Assembly (NCBI GenBank): GCA_027943335.1
Contig: BSBK01002091.1
Location: 755,501-819,500, forward strand
Source: Chamaecyparis obtusa
Lineage: Eukaryota > Streptophyta > Pinopsida > Cupressales > Cupressaceae
Direction: 5' to 3'
DNA: 64,000 bases
Position 1 is the first letter of the stretch, and each line of letters starts with the position of its first letter. Made by a program: the position numbers and the translations under genes. The notes beneath the pieces were generated by a model. It worked only from the letters and a program-made list of their open reading frames with translations. It was not told where the DNA came from and made no database searches. This document shows, one piece after another, positions 50,382 through 64,000 of the stretch.

Positions 50382-52045
50382 AATAGATTGTGTCTTTTTA
50401 TCTACGAACATGTTTTCCTCCTAAATAAATTGGAGGTTTGGTTATTTGGAAGATCAAGAAATTTAACAATGATTTTTTTTCCAAACAACTTTGGAGATAC
50501 ATCATGGTGAGAAGTGAATGGACAACTATTGTCTCTAATAAATACATTGTAGGATATAATAGCTTCTAGGATTTATTGAAGGATAATAGAGCTATTGTGG
50601 CATGCTCTACTTCATGGGAATTTATTTCCATTTTCAAGTCTATTATTTCCAAGGGCTTGCAATTGTCTCTGAGAAATGACAGGAAAATCCTCTTTTGAGA
50701 TAATTGGTGGTTTAGAGATGACAACCTTTCTTTCTTACCAAGAGAAGTCATTTTCCAATATATTTGTTTAAGGAGGTTTTTCTATTAGTTTTCTAATTAT
50801 ATTCAGGGTCATATATGGTTGGATCTATCCTTAATTAATCCAACACTTTCCTTTCTCCAAGAAAAGCTTTCCAAGATTCATATTCCTAGCATGCATTGTG
50901 AAGACTCGATTGTATGGGTTGGATTGGTTGATGTTCATTCTCTTCCTTTTATTCTTTCAAACTATAGCTTGATTTTTTCTCCCTTCAACCCTATTGGGTA
51001 CTTCTTTTTTATTCTACTTTTACTCCTAAACTTTAAAAAAATATTACACCATGCTCAACATAAAACCCTCATGATTGATAACATGTGTAAAATGAGGTTT
51101 TCTATTTCTAATAGATGGTTTTAATATAAGAAATATGTTGGGAATTATTTTCATATAGTCTTTGGCTATAAATATGCAAGGGAAGTTTGGTCTATTTCTT
51201 TGGTCTTCCTTCCTTCCTTCACAAAGTGTCATTTGTAGTGGTTTCATCCCTCTTCTAATCCTTCTCTTCACATCTTGTGGTTTCTAATTTTGCCCCATGT
51301 TTCCTAGAGTGTTTGGAAGGAATGAAATAATATAATATTTAGAGATGAGGCTTTCCCTACTTATAAGATAGCCTTCAAGATTTTCATAGCTATTAAAGAA
51401 AATGTTATGGTGACTATACCTAAGAAGTTGGTTAAGGGCCCTTATATTGAACTATTTTTTACAATGATATTCAAGTTTCTCTAAATTGGCACATCTAGTG
51501 GGACATTTGATCTCCTATCTAAAAGTCTACACAACCTAGGTAAGGATTTTTTAAGAAGGATCCTCCCATTGGATGGATTAAGATAAATACTAATGGGGTG
51601 GATAAAGAGTATCCTAGGTCTACTGGTTGTGGGGGAGTGGCATGTGATCATAATGATAGTTTTTTCTTTATTGTGGCCCTCCCTTTGGGAAACTAGATAA
51701 ACCACTATATTGAGGTGAGTGAAACTTACATTGGAATAAAAATGGCTATTTCAAATGACTATAGGAAAATTTGGGTGGAAAGAGACTCTTTGAACATCAT
51801 GGATTAATCTTAAGGGGATGCAAAAACTTAGTTGGACTATAAATAATCTTATAGCTAATAGCCTTGAAATTATTAAGGCTTGTGATGAGTTCATCATTTC
51901 CCATGTTTTTCAAGAAGGGAATAAGGTTGTTGATTATTTTTCAAACTTTGGTGTTCATCAACCTAATATTTTTTGTTGGGGTATTAATGATTATGTTGTC
52001 ATGTACATGTTACCCCAATTTTCATGTGCATGCAAATTTGGCTAA
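50382..52045 (+). pseudogene. L1-type LINE, block 3: zf-RVT-like region and RNase H
   Basis: It continues with IGGLVIWKIKKFN (the GGLGI motif, damaged) and FSKQLWRY, then a decayed zinc-finger region near 51070-51200. A C-terminal RNase H follows (about 51570-51990): KINTNGVDKE, TGCGGVACDHN, WVERDSLNI and FQEGNKVVDYFSN, in which the final catalytic Asp (VVDYF) is still seen. Frames are broken by stops. Together with blocks 1 and 2 this gives a LINE of about 5.6 kb. Confidence 0.75.
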
Positions 52046-54807
52046 AACCTATCCCAAGATCTCTATTTTTACCCTACCAGGCATCCCTGAAAATTTCATG
52101 GGTTTATGTCCTTCCTTCTGGTCTCTGCAATTTGTTTCATTCCCTGGTCTACAGGTAAAAAATTCATAAAACTAGCCGTTGGAGGCATAAAACCCTGAAA
52201 ACCCTAAGCCTTAATTCTAATTACTTGTTACTTTATCAGCCACTTAAGTTTCAAATACCCATGTGCGCTAATTTCTCATTGGTCGGTTGCCTATTTTCTT
52301 ATTTCCCCGACGGTTACCTTTTCTATTCAGTGACTCAATGACTGCAGTCATTCTCTCAGTCGCTTAATGTTTCATGGTGACCGCTAAATGGCTAGCAACT
52401 CAGTGAGTGGTTAACTTCCCTTCAGTCGCGTGTTCACTAAGAGGTCCAGTGGTCTTTTTATGTGGGGTCTCGATTAAAAGATCTAATGGCTGTCTGATGA
52501 TCTGAAGGGTTTGTGTCAGATCATGAGATCATGCACCGACTGTCGATTCCCTTTCAATGAAGCATTGCACTGTGTCAGTGGGTTCGATGCCACGTCTTCC
52601 TATGTGGAAGCTCCTAATTAGTCGAGAGATGATGATTTGTAAAGAATGTTAGAGCGGGCCCGACAGATTATGTCCCTTTTAATCCTATGGCTGGCGCATG
52701 TTCTCATGGGTTGTGTCACAGCCATGAGATTATGTGCCGACCATCGATTTCACTTTGTTGTCAGAGCCTTATGGGTGGGTCCTTGTTTGCTGATGTGTTC
52801 ATTTTCTATTGGTCCACATAGCGATGACTAAGATTTGTCAATGGGGTCATGTCAGAGTATCTGTAGGGATGTCATAAGGATGAAGATCAACGGCTGGCGT
52901 ATCTTTGCAAAGAGGTTTTTTGACACATGCGATCTTGCACCCATCATTCGATCTACCAAATGTTCATGTCCTATCAGTGGGTCCAATGCTAGGTCAAGTT
53001 GACATGCCATCTTTTGATTGGTCAAAGTAAAGAGAAAATCTGTGGGACCGTGTTACTAGGTATGCTGACTTGCTCAAAGGTGATTAGTTGCCGCGTGCTG
53101 ATGAAGACTTCTAGGTGGACCGATGTGTTAGTGGGGTCATGACTTTATGAAGATCTACAGTGGGCATATGATCTGAAGGAATATTCAGCGGTCATGAGAT
53201 CATGCGCCCGCTATTAGATTGGAATCTCAGTTTGAGTGGGTCCGTTGTCAGAGATTGCCGAGGTGTTTGTTGACGGAGCGGCCAGAGAAAATAAAAGAAT
53301 GCCAAGTGGCATAAATGGGCCCAAGCTTGAAAGGATTTCATGAATGAGACAAGTTTTCAGTCGCGTGGTCACTGAATGACTTAAAGGAAGAAGGGCTCGA
53401 GGTGGGTCCAAATATGCTGACATGTCGATTTGCTCGTTTCTCATTGGTCACTGACTTCCATGGTGGTTTTGACATGTCAGAAGGGTTTTAAAGTTGTTTT
53501 CTCAGCGTATTGTGGCTTTTCATTTGCCAGGAAATAAAAGGATATCGACGGTCACATTTTAAAATTATCGGTTAGCCGTTAAGATTTCAAATTCAAATAG
53601 TTCTAAGAGGGTTTTTGCCAGTATTTGATTTGCAGGCCGCAAGCGGTGAGGTAGCTCAGAGAATTTATATCCGTAGGACATTTGTAGTTGAAGAGGATGA
53701 TGAGGAAGTCTGGCTGGCTATCATGGGTCAATTCTTGTCTCAGAAAAGTATGAGTTTGAGCATTCATGGCGAGACTTTGTACAGGAAGATTGATGGATCC
53801 AGGTTGCTTGTCTGCATGCAATTATAGTATAGGGATGGGAATGCAAAGATGAATATCTGATTGGTTGAGATATTTGCAAAAATAACATTTATGATCAGAC
53901 TTGATTGATTTAGGGTTTTCTATTCTATTGTAAATCTCTAACCCTAGTTAGGTTTTGCTCCCGCTTGTTTAGAGGTGATGTATATATTGTTTTTTGAGAG
54001 CTTCTGAGCTTAGAGTTGGACAATTGTAGAAGAATTTCACTTTTCTTAAGGGTCATTTGTGGTATCATTTCTACCCTCTAGCTTATATAGTTGTAAATCT
54101 TTCATTGATAATTCAAACATTGGAAAGGTATTTTGTGACAATCCTTCATGTCCCTATGCTTCCTTATTTGAATTACCTCTTATTGAATTGAAGTATATGA
54201 TGTTTTTGGTGGTATCTTAGGGTTCCTGATCCCTCTCTCTTTCTACAATTTTGTGTATTATTGTGGGTGATTTGGTTTGAATGCTCTTGTGGGTATACCT
54301 CAACCCCATGACTATCTATCTCATTCCTATACCGAGTTGCAGAGGTGAATGTTTTTTTGTAGGTCATAAATTATGTCTAAATCCATCAATAATGCTATTG
54401 CTTGTGAAATCCTCTTTTTCCTTGAGTAGCCTCTTTCTATTGCAGACCCTTCTATGAAACACTTATGCAAGCCTATTCAGTAAGTTGTGACCTCCTAGAC
54501 CTAAGTTGTTCATTAATCTCATCCTCTATACTGAGATCCAAACCCTAATTTTGGTGCATCACCTAGTAGGTAGTTTTCTTTCAAGTCATTTCCTTTTCCA
54601 AGAATTCCTTCTATCCCTTTCCCTCAAAAGGTTTACTTTTCATGTCTAGAAGCAAATTAAGGTGATTATCCAAGAGGAACCAGCCTAGAACCTGAAGGTC
54701 TCATCTCAGTTAGCATAGTTCCCATAACTTGGAGATGATTCCCATGTTATACTAGGTTATCAAGACTACGAGAGCTTGAAACAAGGGTGCAAACTTAGTG
54801 TATAACA
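52046..54807 (+). mobile_element. Long 5' LTR of Gypsy element D (left end unresolved)
   Basis: The right end is fixed by TATAACA at 54801-54807 followed by a primer-binding site. The left end is uncertain; TGTTAC at 52226 is a candidate, which would give about 2.6 kb. The U3 part (52360-53450) holds diverged ~200-bp repeats around CATGAGATCATGCG. A TATA word lies at 53981. The frame at 53615-53827 (+) shows no known domain. Confidence 0.55.
53981..53987 (+). promoter_or_regulatory. Candidate TATA box of element D LTR
   Basis: TATATAT in a mixed-composition context about 830 bases before the LTR end, downstream of the U3 repeats. Plausible but not proven. Confidence 0.35.
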
Positions 54808-54811
54808 ATTC

Positions 54812-54829
54812 TGGCATGCCTGGTGGGAC
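54812..54829 (+). other. Primer-binding site of element D
   Basis: TGGCATGCCTGGTGGGAC begins four bases after the LTR end and starts with the expected TGG. It lies 142 bases before the gag frame. The tRNA was not identified. Confidence 0.65.
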
Positions 54830-54970
54830 TTCACAAGAAGTTCATTGTTTGAAGATTATGTTATCTCTGATATACAGATTGCATGATACACGCTTTTAGA
54901 AGTTGTTCTGTCAAGTATATCTGGCAACTCCACTGATTTCAAAGATCTAGTCCAACCTTGTTTAAGGTTT

Positions 54971-56116
54971 ATGAGAAAGATTGAGATTGGGATCTCAAAG
55001 CCCACTAAATTTTTAGAGTTTCCCTCAAAGGGAAGTCATAAAGGCAGGTCAACTCAAAGAACATCCCCTGCAAGGAGAGTTCAATCAACACCACCGGATA
55101 CCTCAGAAAGGAGACCTTTTCCTTTTCATTCCAGAAGAAGAGGTAGATCTATAGCCAGAGATCTAGAAGAAGATTCAAATCGAGCAGTAAATAAAGCTCA
55201 CATAGTTGTTAATCTCCAGATCCCAGCTCCTACAATGGCTAGACAATTTGCCTTTGCACCTTTCAACCAAGGGAGTCCATTAGCCTTTGCTCAACATCAT
55301 GATGTGCCCTTGGTGGCACTAAAGAGTATACTTGATTTCACAGGTGAAGGGTAGACAACTACTTTTGAACACATAAGAGATGTGACCACCATCTACAGCA
55401 TACACAACATAACTCAAGAGGATGTGGCCACAAAATTATTAGCAGCCTCTCTAAAAGGTAAGGCTCTTGAATGGTTTAGAACTCTAATTGTTGGTTCTAT
55501 TACTTCATGGGATGAGTTAGGGGATGCATTAAGTAAGCATTTTGAGGATAAATCAGATAACTTGTCTCTAGTTGAGCAGTTAACAACCATTAAAAGAGAC
55601 CCTCAAGAGAAAATGACAGATTACAATAATAGATTCCTCAAAACATGGAATAGAATTCTAGTATCTGTAAGACCATCAGCTGACCATGCTTTCCTATACT
55701 ACTTGCAAAGTTTGAATGGTCAAATTTTTGTCATGATCCAGTCTATGGGCAGTACTTCTTTACCCCAAGATTTTGACATAGCTGTTAGAGCTGAAAATTA
55801 TTTAATACAAGCAGGCATGATTGCTAGAAGGCCACCAATGCCCATCTTTCCAAGCCTTCAATCCACTACACCTGCACAAGTACCCCCATTTACCCCTATT
55901 CCCACCATATTAGCACCTCAGGCTAGTACCAGTGGTCAAGAGCTAACAACTAGTTTCTCTCAAGAGTTGCAAGAAATAAAGAGTAGTCAACAAAGCAGTC
56001 AGCAAGAAATGACAAATTTGTTGCAGACCTTGATTAAAGAGGTCACAAATCTAAAGAAGCAAGTTCAAGGAGTCAGACTTGTTGGTACTCACAAATTTGG
56101 CATAAATTTGGAATGA
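54971..56116 (+). pseudogene. gag of Ty3/Gypsy element D (N-terminal and core part)
   Basis: One frame from 54971 to 56116 is broken by a single TAG at 55352-55354, consistent with CAG to TAG. It shows a basic N-terminus (HSRRRGRS), then the retrotransposon gag core: FEHIRDV, ATKLLAASLKGKALEWFRTL, SWDELGDALSKHFEDKS, and LPQDFDIAVRAENYLIQAG. A Gln-rich coiled segment ends near VTNLKKQVQGV. Gag forms the particle that packages the RNA. The C-terminal part resumes near 61850, after a 5.7-kb interruption. No ATG directly follows a clear leader, so the true start is uncertain. Confidence 0.8.
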
Positions 56117-58517
<2,401 letters not shown>

Positions 58518-59110
58518 TTGGGAGATTTTTCACAAGCATGGAATTCATCCCTTCTTTTTCCTAAAAAGTATATGTTGAAGGTTGGGAGAAATGACATGTT
58601 TTCTATTTCTGAAGAAAATCAATCAAAGCATAATCAAAATGAGGGAGATACAGAGGATGTTCTTATTGCAAGCTTACCAAATGATTTGGCACAATTAGGC
58701 TTGATGCATGTCCCCTTTGTTGCATATGATATGTCTTTAGGGTGTGTTTCAAAGGGCTGGAGAAAAATACTCTCATAGGAGGAATTTTGTGTTACTAGGT
58801 TTGCAATTAAAATCAACAAAACTTTTATTTCAGTTATAGTGCATGGCAACAAAGTTCAAATCTCCAGTTTGAAGGAGCAAACATGGTTTTTCTTTTCTCT
58901 CTCTACCTTTCAATCCTCTATACATAATATGATTACTCTAGGGGTCAATGGATTAAAGTAGCTCCAATGCAAATTTCTTGTTCTAACTCAACAGCTGTAT
59001 TTCAAAAGAATTGCAAAATCATATATGTTGGATCGAGTGGTGTTTCTCTCGAACACTCCTCAAGAGAGCAATTTTGAGTTGCTGAATGAATTCTTGGTAA
59101 ATGAAGAACA
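58518..59110 (+). pseudogene. F-box (possibly F-box/kelch) gene fragment
   Basis: Within 58518-58778 the frame encodes LIASLPNDLAQLGLMHVP and, 11 residues later, CVSKGWRKILS, the two halves of an F-box (substrate-adaptor domain of SCF ubiquitin ligases). After a TAG the same style continues: FCVTRFAIKINKTFISVIVH, SLKEQTWFFFS, LGVNGLK and LLNEFLVNEE, as in F-box/kelch proteins. Stops and shifts are present, no kelch repeat is complete, and no introns are evident. It looks like a host gene piece carried into, or trapped inside, repeat DNA. Confidence 0.5.
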
Positions 59111-61849
59111 TATTATCTCTTGCTAAATGGAAACCGGTAAAGATTGCCTCTCTACAAGGAAAATTGATATTGCTACTCTACTCAAATCTTAATGAAGGGG
59201 AGCACTCAACTTGAGTTAAAAGATTGCCAATGTTGAATTTCAAAGGAGACTGTTAGTAAGGAAGCGAGCACATGAGGTTAAAATAAAATAAGATAGAGAG
59301 TTGCATGGTGCGTCTTGTCTAGAGATGGTTGTATGCACATGTTAAAGGATGATGGCTTCCCAGGTTTGATGTTTGCTGGTTCGTACCCTCTTTATGATGC
59401 GTTGGAAATCAACGCAGGCAACATTTGAAATTAATTAATGCCAGTATTTTAAATCAGAACCAGTGCATTAGAAGGGGTTAGCCAGCGTAAGTCTAAAGGT
59501 GATGGTTGCTGATTGTGTAGCTTTGTTTATATTGAAATGGCCACTCACCAATTTGTAGGGATACTTACGTAAGTCATTGAAGCCACTATAAGAAACAAAA
59601 AGCTAGCATACAAAGAACAAAACCACTTATAGTTGTGTAAGTTTTGAAAGGAAACAATGCAGACAAGAAACATCGGGTGAGCTTTGGCTATCATTCATGA
59701 AGATTTCCAAGTCTGAAGTTGTTTTTGCGAAAGTATTTGATGATGCACATGTGGTTTCCAAACCAAGCGCGTTATGTGTAAGAGGTTGAAGCACACCTGG
59801 TAAGGACACACAACATAGTGTGCTATGCATTTTCTTGGGAGGAATATGTGTTTGATGGCAGGGAGAAACATCAAGCAACATCGAGTAGTTAGTGTATGGA
59901 ATGAAAATAAAAAAGATACCTTAGTGGCCTCCTAGTAGTACGCCTAAGGGGAAAGAAATGGCTGCCGCGTGAAAGAAAGGAGTTGGGTGGATAGAAACAA
60001 AGGGGTTGCACATATTAAGAAGTGCACACTAGGTTATGAGGTGTGCTTTCAAAGGGACTACACATATATTTAGAGGAAGATTCATGCTTATGAAGGTCTA
60101 GCGCGTGGAGACCAAGGGAAGGAGCTACCAGGAGTCCATGCCTTGCAACGCATAAATAGGGTGCCCCATGAAGTAAATTCTTGGTGCACGTGCAAGCATG
60201 AATGAGTAGTTAGTAAAAGGCTACGCATTCAAGAAATATCCCACATTCACCTGTTTGTGTAGCACAGTGTTGTTTAAAAACAAGAACACTCGATGGTATT
60301 GGTAAAGTGAAGTGAAGCCCAAGTTGGAGGGTCTGTCCTGTGCACACATGTTTCAAGGTGTTCACTTGGTGTTGAGTTGGCAAACGGACCCCACATGCGT
60401 AGGTAAGATATTTTTGACTAAGCGTGCAAGCTGTGTAGGAAGTGCCTCAAGATTTGTGCGCTCATCCACGGGTGGTCGCATGATCGCATGGGCCATTTCT
60501 AGCCCATGCGATCATGCGATAAGCTGCCATGTGGCACTCTAGTAAGGTGGAAATATGGTTGTTGTTTAGTGCCCAGGTGGAGTTACAAGCCAACCAACAA
60601 GTGACAAGTGGCAAATGTGAAATATGGTGTCCAGGTGGAGATAAGGTGGCAGGTCGACCCAACCAAGTTGTGCCATGTGGCATGTGTGGGACCCGCCCTT
60701 TTTTTTAAATCTGTGTGCAGCATTTAAAACAAATATGAAGGTTCAAACTATATGCATAAATTTCCAAATTTATGTGACAGTTACTGATGGGAGTTGAATT
60801 TTAAAAATGCTCCTAGGAGTTCAATTTTTGTCTGAATATGCAAGTATAATATACCGTTGGAAATGCCACGAGACGACAGTTAGGTTGGCGCCATCAAAAT
60901 TCAGTTTTGAACAAGTGGGAAGGAGCAGTGAGTGATTCTAACTCTGAGGATAGTTTTTGGAGGGAAATTAAGTTATTTGTAGAGTTGTTTTTCTAGAAAG
61001 ACACAGGTGTCATAACAGAAGATATTTTTAGGTTTCTTTCCTTCCCCCCATATATTCCAAATTTCTAATTATTGTAATGGTTCCAAAATTCGGGTCTCCA
61101 CAATGGGTTTGAAGCTGTGCTTAACTCCTGGAGTTTCAGTTTTTCTTGGTCCCAAGTGCTCTGTGGGCTGGGTAGTAGATGTAATTCTATTCTTTTGTTC
61201 AGTCTCATAACACCGACTGATGACCTTGCTCTCAGTCTAGGGTATTGGTAGACTATATTAAGCATGTTTTTTGTATAGAGCAGTATTGCTGGTTTGGTTG
61301 AATATTCATAAAGTTGCACTGTAAAGCATTTTGTTTACATAATACGGATATGACATTTGAAATAAAATCCAAGGTTTATATCTCTCCTTGAGTGTCTCTA
61401 TTTGAATTATGAATTGTTCCAATTCATTTCATTGATAATCTCTGTGTGTATGTTTATGTTTCTCAGCTCTGATCCAAGATCAGATTAAATAAGCTTTGAA
61501 TATAACATAAATTCTTTGAAGTTTTGCTTAAGGATACACTAGTAAGTAGTGTGAATCTAGGAATCCTTTGATAAAATCCACCACAGGGTGATTAGTATTT
61601 TCAAAGGGAAAGAATCTTTCAAAGTTCAGTATAACAATCTTGTAGTGGAGGTGTTACCCAATGGATAAGACACTGGTCAGCAGTGAGTCCCTTTTACAGA
61701 GATAAATGTTTGATAGGGTTCTATTTTACTCCTCCATTTGATACAAATTTATTGAACATCTGTTTGTAAGTGTCCTACCTATGATAATGGAAAGACCCTA
61801 TGAGTATTAGGTTGATACTTAAATCTTCTTATCATTTATCTGTTATTTA
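59111..61849. other. Right part of the interruption in element D
   Basis: No coding domain recognised. GC content rises at 59940-60700, which includes a long perfect hairpin and repeated GGTGGAG/GTGGCA words. From 61030 to 61840 the sequence resembles an LTR R-U5 region (TTTCATTGATAAT, GTATAACA), so this may be the end of a large solo LTR. The exact ends and a target duplication were not found. Confidence 0.4.
60476..60519. repeat. Near-perfect long hairpin
   Basis: CGCATGATCGCATGGGC (60477-60493) is followed by an 8-base loop and its exact complement GCCCATGCGATCATGCG (60502-60518). An extra T-A pair makes an 18-bp stem. The core GATCATGCG also appears in the U3 repeats of element D. Confidence 0.9.
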
Positions 61850-63994
61850 AGGTCCAAAAGAGAAAGAGAATACCTTGGACCAGGTAAACCTGCCTTGGTT
61901 TTGCAGAGCCAGAAGCAAAAGAGGGCATACTAAGACCCTATAGTTGATCCAATCATCTCTAGAGCTAAATATTTGGATCTAACGAATCCTCAAAATCTAT
62001 AGATGTATCGGTTGCCTGTTAGAGCATAAAGTCCATTTTGGAAACCAACAAGACCATCCTTTCAGCCACAAGGCCAAGGTCCTAATCAGCAATATCAAAA
62101 TCAAGGATAGCCTTATCAACAAAATAGGCCACCATACCAAGGAGGTTATCGAGGACAAAGACAAAGTTTTAATCATAGACCATTCCAACCATATAATCCT
62201 GCACCTCTAAATTCTGCAAACCCAATGAGGGATATGGTTCCTAGTCAAAATAATATGGCTATGGATAATGAATGGTACTTTCCTTGTAATCGGCCTCATA
62301 ATCAGGCTACATGTTCAAATGGATGGATGAACCAAGCACTAATGGTTCAAAATGCCTCACAAGCTCAATCAGAGGTTTCATCCAATGGGTCAGTTCCTCA
62401 ATAAGAGTCATAGGAGAGTGAGACTGCTCCTTTCAATTGGGAGCAACCAGACTTCAATGGAGTCAATGATGAAGCTACTTTTGTTTCCTATACAAGAGCA
62501 AAGAGAAGAGCTCAAGACATGGAGAGAGAAGATTCCAATGCCAAAGCCACTACATCTGTAGAGCCACTGCAGCAAGCTAATCCCATCACACCTAAGTAGG
62601 TCCATGTCATTACAAGCAAAGAAGGCCAACATTATAAAGAGGTGGAGCCCATCATGGTGAAAGCACAAAAAAGAGTACACATTGTGACACCTTTTAATAT
62701 CATAGAAAACATGAAGAAGGTGAATGTCACCATGTCTATGTGGGACTCTTTGGCTCTTCCAGGACAGCCTAAAATTTTGAAGAAAGCCATGACTGAAGTG
62801 GCAACTCCTCAGCTTGCAAAAGAAGTTGCAAAGCCAGTGTTGGTTAACACTAATCAAGAAAAGGAGGCTCCAAGTAGCAACTCCAAAGGAAATTCCACAC
62901 AAGGTAGGAACTCAAAGCCACCTCCCTTTTATGTATCTCTAATTATTGGAAAATCTTTAGTGCATAATTGTATGCTAGATAGTGGAGCTACTAGCACTGT
63001 AATGCCCAAGAAGGTGGCTGATCAATTAGGACTAAAATATGAACCCTTCCAAAAGAAGGTTACCCAACTTGATGGATCCTTAGTCAATACTATAGGTGTG
63101 GCTAAGGATACCAGTCTGATCTTGCATGCTAGTCCTAATTTTTCCATCCTCCTTGATATATACATCATAGATCTCCCTGCATTATTTTCTATATGTATTT
63201 CAAGGGATTTTACAACCAAGATAGGAGGTTATCTATCTTCTGACTGGTCTCACATGTTATTTCATACAAGGTATGGGACCAAGGTCACCATTAAATCAGA
63301 ACCATTAGCAGCACACCATATAGAACCATATATGTCTAATACCATCAATGTAAACTGCCCTATATTTGATAACAGTGACTTGCAAACCATTAGTGAAGCA
63401 GACACAAAGATAGAAAGTATCCTTGATTTTTTTCTAGATGAAAGAGCTTCAGAGGCCCAAGAAAATCTAATCTAAGATTTTGGTTTGGGAAGTTATTTGA
63501 TACAAGAAAGTGGATCCATAGAGCCAAGCCTTCTCAAAGAGGACACTGATTCAGAGGATCAGAATAATCAGGCTTGGGAACTATTTTTTGATGGGGCTAG
63601 AAGTAGACATGGTTCTGATGGTGGTGCTATGTTAGTGTCCCAAAAAGGAGAAAGGTACTATGCTACCTTTAGATTCAGTTTCTCCTGCACTAGCAATACT
63701 GCAGAGTATGAAAGTCTAGTCAATGGACTAGAGTGGGCTGGAAAGAGAGGGCTTAAGGCCTTAAAATTTTATGGTGATAGTGAGTTAGTTGTCAGCCAAG
63801 TGAGAGGGATAAGTGCAACCAAGAATGACACCTTGAGAGCATACAAGCATAGAGTTTGGGATGCAATTGAAGATTTTTGTGCTTTCAATATTGTTGCTAT
63901 CCCTAGAAAGTTAAATCAAAATGCAGATAGATTAGCTGCTATTGGATCTCAGTTTGATATTCCCAATAGCATTTCAAAAGAGGTAGATCAATAG
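61850..63994 (+). pseudogene. gag C-terminus, aspartic protease and RNase H of element D (continues off the window)
   Basis: The gag tail resumes near 61850 with a Gln/Pro/Tyr-rich stretch and a knuckle-like CNRPHNQATC (about 62286-62315). The aspartic protease follows (about 62925-63250) with an intact LDSGATSTVMP active site. After about 70 residues comes an RNase H-like domain (about 63575-63960): LFFDGARSRHGS, TAEYESLVNGLEWA, YGDSELVVSQV and LNQNADRLAA supply the expected acidic residues D-E-D-D. Stops in frame (TAG near 62596, TAA at 63473-63475, TAG at 63992-63994, others before 62050) are all explained by C-to-T change of Gln codons. RNase H directly after protease and before any reverse transcriptase is an unusual order. 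The rest of pol lies beyond the edge. Confidence 0.75.
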
Positions 63995-64000
63995 CGTATC

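Noticed and set aside
61648..61700. tRNA-like stretch around ACCCAATGGATAAGACACTGG
   Set aside because: It lacks a B box at the right distance and the stems of a tRNA; it fits LTR or leader sequence better.
62408..62902. 164-codon minus-strand frame opposite the gag-protease region
   Set aside because: It is the complement of the real gag-protease frame, which has clear motifs on the plus strand.

Overview
This window is nuclear DNA from a land plant, most likely a large-genome gymnosperm such as a conifer (inference). It holds one clearly functional host gene in about 64 kb. The rest is AT-rich spacer, low-copy tandem repeats, and nested, decayed Ty3/Gypsy LTR retrotransposons and an L1-type LINE. 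The retroelement coding regions carry many nonsense codons of the C-to-T type, as expected from old methylated repeats.

Region by region: 1-3.7 kb is AT-rich spacer. From 3.7 to 20.1 kb lies a tandem array of roughly 170-bp palindromic monomers. It is split by a 10.5-kb LTR retrotransposon (4290-14784, matching 937-bp LTRs, 5-bp target duplication CCTAG) and by a 4.1-kb LTR-like insertion (15665-19750, target duplication ATAGG). From 20.1 to 26.5 kb there is a decayed coding relic on the minus strand, a 119-bp tandem duplication and a degenerate ~200-bp tandem repeat. At 26.8-28.9 kb (minus) is an intact three-exon INDETERMINATE DOMAIN (IDD) zinc-finger gene of the SGR5/LPA1 (IDD14/15/16) type, predicted at 559 residues. 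From 29 to 40.5 kb come LINE tails, a 337-bp tandem duplication, a second palindromic tandem array (~290-bp period) containing a foldback insertion, a tRNA-derived SINE-like piece and a trinucleotide microsatellite.

From 40.5 to 52.1 kb an old L1-type LINE (ORF1, endonuclease, reverse transcriptase, RNase H) is broken into three blocks. One break is filled by two head-to-head LTRs plus a truncated gag-like gene with predicted membrane segments. The other is filled by a 696-bp solo LTR with a clean 5-bp target duplication. From about 52.2 kb to the window end lies another Gypsy element: a long LTR, primer-binding site, gag, an interruption of about 5.7 kb containing an F-box gene relic, then gag C-terminus, protease and an RNase H domain placed directly after the protease. 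It runs off the right edge.

Only the IDD gene is likely to act for the host. The repeats show the order of events: arrays and LINE first, LTR elements inserted into them later.
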